Part shown: positions 1 through 6,047 of the stretch, piece by piece
Layout: each line of letters begins with the position of its first letter
Numbering within the stretch: the first letter of the stretch is position 1
Assembly: GCA_902795715.1 (NCBI GenBank)
Contig: CADBME010000137.1
Coordinates: 1 to 18,643, forward strand
DNA length: 18,643 bases
Direction: 5' to 3'
Source of the DNA: an uncultured Lachnospiraceae bacterium
Lineage (GTDB): Bacteria; Bacillota_A; Clostridia; Lachnospirales; Lachnospiraceae
Position numbers and translations under genes: made by a program
Notes under the pieces: generated by a model
Database searches by the model: none
Told to the model about the DNA's origin: nothing
Seen by the model: only the letters and a program-made list of their open reading frames with translations

Positions 1-70
1 AACAGAAGGAAAATAAATCAGAGGAATAATAAAAGAAAAGACAGAATAAAAGAGAGAGAAGCAAAAAAGA
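1..70. other. Purine-rich tract, no gene
   Basis: On the plus strand about 61 of these 70 bases are A or G, mostly short A runs broken by G. It lies downstream of the minus-strand aldolase gene, where the transcript would carry a C/U-rich stretch. I see no open reading frame, RNA gene or classical terminator in it. It could be a pyrimidine-rich 3' region of the aldolase mRNA or simply biased intergenic DNA. Confidence 0.5.
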
Positions 71-114
71 GGACAGATAAGTGATCAGAAAAAGGAATCA
101 TCACAGTTGGGGCC

Positions 115-144
115 AGGCTCATACAAAGATGTATGGGGGAGCCT
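115..144. other. Imperfect stem-loop downstream of aldolase gene
   Basis: AGGCTC (115-120) pairs with GAGCCT (139-144), and ATACA (121-125) pairs with TGTAT (130-134) around an AAGA loop, with a GGGG bulge on the right arm. It lies about 80 bases beyond the aldolase stop codon on the minus strand. No U-run follows directly in either direction, so it is not a classical intrinsic terminator. It could still be a 3' mRNA structure. Confidence 0.35.
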
Positions 145-186
145 CACTGCGACGATTCTTTTTGTCTGCTTATCGTTTGCTTATAG

Positions 187-219
187 CCCGGATTCGACCC
201 GGATCCAGCCCGGATTCCG
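187..219. repeat. Three tandem 11-bp direct repeats
   Basis: CCCGGATTC, CCCGGATCC and CCCGGATTC start at 187, 198 and 209, an exact 11-bp period, just outside the aldolase stop codon. A fourth related copy (ACCCGGATC) lies inside the end of the gene near 246. The function is unknown; replication slippage is the simplest explanation. Confidence 0.6.
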
Positions 220-226
220 TTTGGCT

Positions 227-1090
227 TCAATCCAGGGCAAATACCCGGATCTCTTTTTTTACCATTTTTTTCATGGCATCTGATGCTATGTTCATCATGT
301 CGTGGAAGAAATAAATGCCGTTTTCAGCTTCCCGGACATAGTCGGCTACGGCCTTTCCGCCTTCCATGATCATATAGGTGTAGTAGTTGACCTTCCGTAT
401 GCCGTTTTTTACGGCTGTCCGGAATTCGTCGTCGGTCAGACCGGATCCACCGTGCATGACAAGGGGGATGCCGGTTTTTTCTTTGATCAGGGTTACCCGG
501 TCCAGATCAAGGACGGGTTTTGTCAGATAGACACCGTGGCTGGTTCCGAAGGATACGGCCAGGGCGTCGACCCCGGTTTTTTCCACGAATTCCTTAGCCT
601 GATCCGGGTTGGTATAAGCGTCTTCTGTCGAAAGATCTTTATTCTTGCCCGGTTCAATGGCACCGACTTCTGAAGCGTACATGCTGCCTAACTCGGCCTC
701 AACGCCTGCTCCCTTTTGGTGAGCGTAAGCCACGACCCTGGCTGTCAGTGCGGCGTTTTCCTCGAAGGGGAGGGAAGACCCGTCGATCATGACTCCGGTA
801 AAGCCGGCGTCAATGGCTTTTTTACAGCTTTCAAAGCTTTCCCCATGGTCAAAGTGAACACAGACAGGTACTTTTGCTTTCTTTGCAAAATCAACCATCA
901 GAGGGGCCATGATGTCGAAGGGGATAATCTGGCCATGCCCTTCGGCAAATTGAATAATGACCGGATGGTTAAGTTCTTCTGCTGCGCCTGTGATGGCCAT
1001 CAGGCTTTCGAGGCCGGTACAGTTGAAAGCTCCGATTGCCTGGCCTTTGTTGTCTGCAGTTTCCAGAATCTCTTTTAAAGTGACTAACAT
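227..1090 (-). CDS. Class II (zinc) ketose-bisphosphate aldolase family protein
   Basis: A 287-residue protein of the fructose/tagatose-bisphosphate aldolase class II family, cytosolic and TIM-barrel. Visible family motifs are HFDHG (residues 79-83, catalytic Asp81 and zinc ligand His82), GVEAELG (129-135), GTSHG (182-186, zinc ligand His185) and HGGSG (213-217, zinc ligand His213). The length is normal for the family. The family cleaves a ketose (bis)phosphate to dihydroxyacetone phosphate plus an aldehyde. The start is supported by AAGGAG eight bases upstream. It is the last gene of a minus-strand operon, 37 bp after the FGGY kinase, so its substrate should be the phosphorylated ketose made by that kinase. 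Whether this is fructose-1,6-, tagatose-1,6- or another ketose 1-phosphate cannot be decided from sequence alone, so no gene symbol is given. Confidence 0.93.
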   Translation of the reverse strand: MLVTLKEILETADNKGQAIGAFNCTGLESLMAITGAAEELNHPVIIQFAEGHGQIIPFDIMAPLMVDFAKKAKVPVCVHFDHGESFESCKKAIDAGFTGVMIDGSSLPFEENAALTARVVAYAHQKGAGVEAELGSMYASEVGAIEPGKNKDLSTEDAYTNPDQAKEFVEKTGVDALAVSFGTSHGVYLTKPVLDLDRVTLIKEKTGIPLVMHGGSGLTDDEFRTAVKNGIRKVNYYTYMIMEGGKAVADYVREAENGIYFFHDMMNIASDAMKKMVKKEIRVFALD

Positions 1091-1127
1091 GGCAAATGCT
1101 CCTTCAAACGATAATAATAATCTGATT

Positions 1128-2636
1128 CTACTTCTTTTCCCAGTATTCCATCAGGATATTGTTGATCATGGTCCACTCCGCATATTTCTTTTCATAGATG
1201 GGGTAGGTGGACTCATCCGGAAGAATAGGATCAAGAACCTTGACGGCCTTTTCGAAAGCATCGTCATAGCTCTTATATACACCGGCGCCGATTCCGGCAG
1301 CGATGGCGGAACCCAGAGCTCCTGTTTCTTCACAGTCTACGCCGACGATGGGTACCTGAAGAACATTGGCAAAAATCTGATTCCATACCTTGCTCCTTGC
1401 GGTTCCTCCGGTAAGACGGACAACGTCCAGGGGAAGACCGGCATTTTTCAGGATATCAATATGGTATTTATGGATGAAGGCACACCCTACGGCTACAGCG
1501 TAGCACATTTCCTCATAGGAGGTGTTCAGATCCAGATTGAGGAAGTGGGCCTTGGTATTGGGATGAAGACTGGGCTGGGCTACGAAGGGGCCGAATACCA
1601 CGTCACATTTGGCCGGATCTACGCCGGCAATCCACTCATCCAGTACCTTGAAGAAGGAGATTCCGCGCTTTTCTGCTTCTTTCTTGGCCTTGTCGCCCAG
1701 TGTTCTGGTGAACCACTCATAGTTGGATCCGGATGCACCGGTGTAGGAGCAGTTGAGATATTCTCCCTTGTAAAGATAAGGCATGTTGGAGGACAGACCG
1801 GGAATCATTCTGGTGGAATGGGTCTCGTTGATGGACCAGGAGCCGGCTACTGCGGTATAGACTCCGTCATCTGTAGCTCCGGAACCAACCAGGCAGGCAA
1901 GAATATCCATCATTCCGGCACAGACCGGAGTGCCTTCAGCCAGTCCGGTAATCTCTGCGACATCCGCTTTAACTCTTCCCACGATATCGGTGGCTTCGTG
2001 GAGCTCCGGCATGCAGTCTTTGAGCTCCTCTATGCCGTAGAGCTCAAAGAGCTCATCGCAATATTCCATGGTCTTGGGATCAAACATGAAGGATCCGCCC
2101 CAGCAGTTTAAGTCTGTAGCCAGAACGCCGGTCAGCTTGAACATGATATAGTCTTTGAACATCATGGCACCGCCGATCTTATCATAGGTCTCCCTTTCGT
2201 GCTCCTTGTACCAGCGGAGGATGGGTCCGGGCTCACCGGCAAAGAGGGTTCCGAATACCAGATCATTGATTTTGTCATAGGTGCCTTCTTTTTTGTACAT
2301 GGCAATGATGTCATCAGCACGATGGTCATGGGAGAAACATCCGGGTGCGATGGCTTCTCCGTCTTTACCGACGAATACCAGTCCGTTACCGAAGGATGTC
2401 ACACCAATACCTTTAATATCTTTTGCGTCAACACCGGATTTTTCGATGGCCGATTTGATGCACACCGTGATATCTTTCCAGAGATTGTCCATATCGAACT
2501 CTTCGAATCCCGGACCTCTCTGCTCGAAACGCATGCTGGGAGTGGCAGCTTCGGACATGATTTCGCCGAACTCATCAAAAATAACTACTTTGCTTGACGT
2601 GTTTCCTGCATCAATACCAATCAGATAATTTTTCAT
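1128..2636 (-). CDS. FGGY-family carbohydrate kinase (xylulokinase-like)
   Basis: A 502-residue ATP-dependent sugar kinase of the FGGY/ASKHA fold, normal length for xylulokinase-like members. The N-terminal phosphate-1 motif IGIDAGNTSSK is at residues 6-16. The catalytic Asp lies in CAGMMD, near residue 243. The C-terminal ATP-binding motif LTGGTARSKVWNQ is followed by EETGALGSAIAAG, the usual adenosine-binding end. The start ATG has AAGGAGG seven bases upstream. It lies 51 bp after the SDR gene and 37 bp before the aldolase gene. The likely role is to phosphorylate the ketose produced by the dehydrogenase. FGGY members act on xylulose, ribulose, fuculose, rhamnulose, gluconate, glycerol or erythritol, and the specificity here is not readable. 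The pathway logic favours a ketose substrate. Confidence 0.92.
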   Translation of the reverse strand: MKNYLIGIDAGNTSSKVVIFDEFGEIMSEAATPSMRFEQRGPGFEEFDMDNLWKDITVCIKSAIEKSGVDAKDIKGIGVTSFGNGLVFVGKDGEAIAPGCFSHDHRADDIIAMYKKEGTYDKINDLVFGTLFAGEPGPILRWYKEHERETYDKIGGAMMFKDYIMFKLTGVLATDLNCWGGSFMFDPKTMEYCDELFELYGIEELKDCMPELHEATDIVGRVKADVAEITGLAEGTPVCAGMMDILACLVGSGATDDGVYTAVAGSWSINETHSTRMIPGLSSNMPYLYKGEYLNCSYTGASGSNYEWFTRTLGDKAKKEAEKRGISFFKVLDEWIAGVDPAKCDVVFGPFVAQPSLHPNTKAHFLNLDLNTSYEEMCYAVAVGCAFIHKYHIDILKNAGLPLDVVRLTGGTARSKVWNQIFANVLQVPIVGVDCEETGALGSAIAAGIGAGVYKSYDDAFEKAVKVLDPILPDESTYPIYEKKYAEWTMINNILMEYWEKK

Positions 2637-2687
2637 TTGCTTTCCTCCTTAATAAAATGCATGGCAAATGCATCAAAAGTTAACTCT

Positions 2688-3446
2688 TTATCTCATCAGC
2701 ATGCCGCCGGTGGCGTCGATGTTGATTCCGGTCAGATAATCTGCCTTGTTGGATGCCAGGAAGGCCACCGTGTAGGCAACTTCGTCTGCCGTAGCCACCC
2801 GACCGATAGGAATCCGGCTGTTGTAATAGTCCCGTTTCTTTGACAGGGCATCCTTGACCATGGGGGTTTCCATCATGCCCGGAGCCACGGAGTTAACGGT
2901 GATTCCGAAGCCGGCTACTTCCCTTGCCAGAGATTTGGTAAATGTGACCAGTCCGCCTTTGGAGGCCGCATAGTGGGCATGTCCCGTAGTCGATCCGTGA
3001 TAGGCTGCCTGGGAGACAATCTGAATAATCTTTCCTTTTCTATCCTCCTCGATCAGATGGTTTACCATCAGTTTGCTAAGGAGGAAAGGAACCTCCAGAT
3101 TCATGTAAAGAGTTTTGTCAAAGTCTTCAAGTTCCATTTCCCGCACATAGGCTGTCGGCCAGATTCCCGCATTGTTCACCAGGATATCCAGACTACCGAG
3201 AGCCTCAAGGCTCCTGGCAAAGAGTTCTTCAGCCACTCCCCTTTGACCCAGATCAGCCGGGATCCCTACTGCAGTAACACCGTAGTCCTCCTGCAGCTTA
3301 TCCGCGATGCTTTTTGCCAGGTCTTCACTTCTTCCGGAAACGATCACATTAGCTCCCTCACCGGCAAGAATCCTGACGATTGCTTCGCCAAGCCCCTTGG
3401 TACTCCCGGTAACCAGTACATTCTTTCCCTTCAGACCATAATCCAA
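2688..3446 (-). CDS. SDR family NAD(P)-dependent oxidoreductase (sugar/polyol dehydrogenase type)
   Basis: A classical short-chain dehydrogenase/reductase. With the start used here it is 252 residues. It has the Rossmann motif TGSTKGLG (13-20), NNAG (91-94), catalytic Ser145, and the YxxxK pair Tyr159/Lys163. The start is set to a TTG at 3446 because the GGAGG at 3455-3459 lies exactly eight bases upstream. The longer reading from GTG at 3455 would place the start codon directly against the ribosome binding site, which is not workable. It is the first gene of the minus-strand operon with the kinase and aldolase, so it probably oxidises a polyol or sugar alcohol to a ketose. The sequence also resembles the wider FabG/glucose-dehydrogenase group, so the substrate is inferred from context only. 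Confidence 0.9.
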   Translation of the reverse strand: MDYGLKGKNVLVTGSTKGLGEAIVRILAGEGANVIVSGRSEDLAKSIADKLQEDYGVTAVGIPADLGQRGVAEELFARSLEALGSLDILVNNAGIWPTAYVREMELEDFDKTLYMNLEVPFLLSKLMVNHLIEEDRKGKIIQIVSQAAYHGSTTGHAHYAASKGGLVTFTKSLAREVAGFGITVNSVAPGMMETPMVKDALSKKRDYYNSRIPIGRVATADEVAYTVAFLASNKADYLTGINIDATGGMLMR

Positions 3447-3454
3447 TTTTGCCA

Positions 3455-3459
3455 CCTCC
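3455..3459 (-). promoter_or_regulatory. Ribosome binding site that decides the SDR start
   Basis: GGAGG on the minus strand. It directly abuts the in-frame GTG at 3455 but lies eight bases from the TTG at 3446, which makes the TTG the plausible initiation codon. Confidence 0.75.
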
Positions 3460-3538
3460 AGTCATGAAATAAACTAATCAAACAGCTATCCCGGCCGACT
3501 TCTGATTTAACAGAATCCGGGACCTCTATTTTTTAAAA

Positions 3539-3547
3539 ATTATATCA
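3539..3547 (-). promoter_or_regulatory. Extended -10 promoter for the SDR-kinase-aldolase operon
   Basis: On the minus strand this reads TGATATAAT, a perfect TATAAT with the TGn extension. No good -35 hexamer lies 16-18 bases upstream, which fits an extended -10 promoter or one needing an activator. Predicted transcription begins about 85 bases before the SDR start. Confidence 0.6.
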
Positions 3548-3548
3548 C

Positions 3549-3573
3549 AAAACAAGGCAAGGTATGTTGTTTT
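3549..3573. promoter_or_regulatory. Possible operator: inverted repeat AAAACAA-N11-TTGTTTT
   Basis: AAAACAA (3549-3555) and TTGTTTT (3567-3573) form a 7-bp inverted repeat with an 11-bp spacer, immediately upstream of and overlapping the would-be -35 region of the minus-strand catabolic promoter. The position suits a sugar-responsive regulator site. No regulator gene is in the window. The arms are A/T-rich, so chance is a real alternative. Confidence 0.35.
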
Positions 3574-3689
3574 TTTTGAAATAATATATAAAAATGGTAT
3601 GACTTATCTTTGTTTTAGTGATACTATCTAATTAGCAGTATGTTCGTTAAAGAAAGAGCGAGTCTTGAATTTGCAGAAAGAAGGCCAAA

Positions 3690-4310
3690 ATGAACGAAAA
3701 GATGGATTCGATCGAAAAAAGAATGAGGAAATACCAGAGTTCACTTATGGTCAGCGGATCCGGTGTCATAGCCCTGACCCTCTGGGCGGCATTGAAAACA
3801 TTTGTCTTTTTTACTCTCAATGCCGGGCAGGTAATCACCATTATTGCTAAAGAAACCAATATGAACATTAAACTCATATGGGTTCTTTACAGCCTGGCTG
3901 TTGCCGTTTTTGTATTACTTCTTTCCGGCTTCCGCTTTTACGTTGGCTTTAGTGCAAATGCAGAAGCCAGAGGAAAAAAGAAGAGTAAGTTTTATCTGAT
4001 CGTTGCCACGATCATGATTATGCTTCTTCTGGGAAGTATTAAGAATTATTCCAGAGCCTTTTTTCTGGAATCAGCAAGAGAACATACGGATACTACAGTT
4101 GCTACATTTCTGCTTGATTGCTTCAGTCTGGTTGCTTTGATTGAAATGCTTGTTTCTTCCATCCTGGTTCGGAGCTGCCGAAAGGAAAGAGACCGGGCTT
4201 TAGCAGAGACTTCGCCGGCAGGGTCAGGGGAGAATAATAATCCCCAGGGGCTTCCCGCGGTGTGGGCTGCCCTTGAGCAGGAGAATAAAAGTCCGGAAAT
4301 ATCGGAGTAA
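3690..4310 (+). CDS. Hypothetical four-helix membrane protein
   Basis: A 206-residue protein I do not recognise. It has a short charged N-terminus and about four hydrophobic segments (roughly 20-43, 62-85, 101-118, 138-161), followed by a hydrophilic tail rich in Glu, Asn and Pro. Basic KKK residues sit between helices 2 and 3, and a CRKER stretch follows helix 4. A GAAAGAAGG ribosome binding site lies five bases before the ATG. It is the first gene of a plus-strand run, 12 bp before the DUF6765 gene, and is divergent from the catabolic operon across an A/T-rich 243-bp gap. The gap contains no clear-cut plus-strand promoter that I would defend. Confidence 0.75.
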   Translation: MNEKMDSIEKRMRKYQSSLMVSGSGVIALTLWAALKTFVFFTLNAGQVITIIAKETNMNIKLIWVLYSLAVAVFVLLLSGFRFYVGFSANAEARGKKKSKFYLIVATIMIMLLLGSIKNYSRAFFLESAREHTDTTVATFLLDCFSLVALIEMLVSSILVRSCRKERDRALAETSPAGSGENNNPQGLPAVWAALEQENKSPEISE

Positions 4311-4322
4311 AGGAGAGAGAGC

Positions 4323-5486
4323 ATGCAGGAAGATTTTCATTATTATGCGACCTATTGTGCAGCCTTCCTGGCGGGCTATTCTCATGAGGAGAGTCTGGAA
4401 ATCTGCACAAGCGATGTCTTTGTCGACTTTTGTTCGGAGACTTTTCTCAGTACAGTGAGAGCTCCGTCCTTCGCAGCGACCACACAGACCCAGATTGAAC
4501 TGGCCAATGTGACGACAGATCCTCCTGGTCTGGCGAATATTACCAGGATATGGGCTTCTTTTCATTTTCTCCCATATGACCTGTTTGCCAAAGGGGATAA
4601 GCTGACCAAAAAATATTTGAATAAATATCGCTTGATCTGTAATTCCAACAGCGACCTTCTTGTAGAGACGGTGGAGCTGGCCAGGGGTCAGAGTCTCCCG
4701 GCTGCAGGCATTGCCATGCATGTGCTGGCCGACACCTGGGCTCACAAGTATTTTGCAGGAACTCCCTCCCTGGTGATCAACAATACGGATTCTGAATTCT
4801 ATGAGCTGACGGAGGGGGAAGGGGGATTTGACAGCAGGCGGGTTCGCTTCCGCCACAATCCCGCTGCCGGAGATGACATCGAAAAAGGAATATTTACCAA
4901 TACCCTCTACCAGGGCAATGAACAATCCGTTATGAATCTGGGTCACGGCCGGGCAGGGCATCTGCCGGATTACAGCTATGTCCGCTACCGTTATCTTCCG
5001 GCCTGGGGTAATTACCAGGCCATCCTTAAGGATAATCCTTCGGATTATCTCAAGGCCTTCTGCCAGATGGTCTATGCCCTTCGCTTCCTGAAGGGCCAAT
5101 ATGAAGTGTTTGAGAAACACAGATATGATACAGAGACCGTAAAAGATCTTCGTGAAGAAATATGGGCAATTCTGACAAAACGGCAGCCGGACGGCAGTGC
5201 GGACTGGAAAGCACTCGGAGAGAGACTGTCCGGGGAAATAATTCCGGAATACGATATCAACGGGATCAAAGAGGATTATCTGCAAACTGAACCGGAGATG
5301 AGAGAGGAAAGCTTTTTAGGAAAATTCATTTCGGCCGCCTCCGCTCAGAAAAGCATGGTGACCAGGCGGATCTGGGAATCCGGGAACCCCCTGGCAGGAC
5401 ATTTTGCTGATGCTTCAGAGAACAGGGAAAGGCAGGCCATCCGGGATAGCCGGGACATGAATGAGCAGACGGGAGAAAAAAGGTGA
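4323..5486 (+). CDS. DUF6765 family protein, putative metal-dependent hydrolase fold
   Basis: A 387-residue soluble protein of the DUF6765 type. It starts MQEDFHYYATY and carries well-placed His/Asp residues: His6, Asp31, His81 (FHFLP), His133/Asp137/His141 (HVLADTWAH) and His208/His213/Asp216 (HGRAGHLPD). The HxxxDxxxH helix resembles the metal-binding helix of zinc-dependent phospholipase C/P1 nuclease folds. That relation is my inference, and no function is established. There is no signal peptide, so any activity would be intracellular. The start has AGGAG close upstream. The gene overlaps the next one by 4 bp (GTGA), which indicates translational coupling. The C-terminal 60 residues are polar and probably disordered. 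Confidence 0.8.
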   Translation: MQEDFHYYATYCAAFLAGYSHEESLEICTSDVFVDFCSETFLSTVRAPSFAATTQTQIELANVTTDPPGLANITRIWASFHFLPYDLFAKGDKLTKKYLNKYRLICNSNSDLLVETVELARGQSLPAAGIAMHVLADTWAHKYFAGTPSLVINNTDSEFYELTEGEGGFDSRRVRFRHNPAAGDDIEKGIFTNTLYQGNEQSVMNLGHGRAGHLPDYSYVRYRYLPAWGNYQAILKDNPSDYLKAFCQMVYALRFLKGQYEVFEKHRYDTETVKDLREEIWAILTKRQPDGSADWKALGERLSGEIIPEYDINGIKEDYLQTEPEMREESFLGKFISAASAQKSMVTRRIWESGNPLAGHFADASENRERQAIRDSRDMNEQTGEKR

Positions 5487-6016
5487 GTAAAGTACAGAAA
5501 ATAAGAGATGTCATGATAGGAATCGCCATGATCTTCGGGGCTATCCTCCTCTACCTGGCCCCTATCAACGGATATACTATTGTCATTTTGGTTTTAAGCA
5601 TATCTTTCATTCTGACGGGCATCCGTCAGCTGGTCTACTATGGAACCATGGCCCGATTCATGGTGGGCGGAAGGTCTATTTTGTACCGGGGAATCATTAT
5701 TCTGGACATGGGTCTGTTTACAGCGACCTTGTCCAATATCCCGAGAATCTATGTGGTTATTTACCTTGCCGTAATTAATGCCATTTCAGGTCTGATGATC
5801 ATGGCCAAAGCCATTGAGGGCAGAAACTACGGGGCCGGTTCCTGGAAGTTTGACCTCTTTCGCGGGCTTGTCAGCATGGCCATATGTATTCTCTGTTTTG
5901 TTTACATCAGAAATACCACTACGGCAGTCTATATTTACAGTGCAGGTCTGTTCTATTCGGCTGTTACGCGGATTATTTCCGCTTTGAGAAGTTCTGAATT
6001 AGTCTATATTCAGTGA
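5483..6016 (+). CDS. DUF308/HdeD-like six-helix membrane protein
   Basis: A 177-residue integral membrane protein with six hydrophobic segments at about 9-28, 31-53, 66-85, 89-112, 126-143 and 148-168, arranged as three helical hairpins as in DUF308/HdeD proteins. It starts at a GTG that overlaps the stop of the DUF6765 gene by 4 bp, with GGGAG upstream, so it is probably translationally coupled to it. HdeD in enteric bacteria is linked to acid resistance, but DUF308 proteins in Clostridia have no settled role. It lies 31 bp before the helicase gene. The family assignment is by topology and general sequence character and is moderate. Confidence 0.75.
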   Translation: MSKVQKIRDVMIGIAMIFGAILLYLAPINGYTIVILVLSISFILTGIRQLVYYGTMARFMVGGRSILYRGIIILDMGLFTATLSNIPRIYVVIYLAVINAISGLMIMAKAIEGRNYGAGSWKFDLFRGLVSMAICILCFVYIRNTTTAVYIYSAGLFYSAVTRIISALRSSELVYIQ

Positions 6017-6047
6017 GCAGAAGAGTCAGCGGAAAGGGGAGATTCAG

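Noticed and set aside
957..2111. 384-residue open frame on the plus strand opposite the FGGY kinase gene
   Set aside because: It is antisense to a gene with clear kinase motifs, has no ribosome binding site or recognisable domain, and its residue make-up (Gly/Ser/Ile-rich) is that of a shadow frame.
2688..3446. SDR gene as FabG (fatty acid 3-oxoacyl-ACP reductase)
   Set aside because: The motifs are common to all classical SDRs; the operon with a sugar kinase and an aldolase fits a sugar or polyol dehydrogenase better, and no fatty acid genes are nearby.
3576..3604. TTGAAA-17-ATGACT considered as the plus-strand promoter of the 3690 gene
   Set aside because: The -10 match is poor, and the whole A/T-rich region offers several equally weak pairs, so none was annotated.
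4224..5285. 353-residue open frame on the minus strand opposite the DUF6765 gene
   Set aside because: The opposite strand has a well-spaced ribosome binding site, a 4-bp coupling overlap and a family-like protein; the minus frame has none of these.
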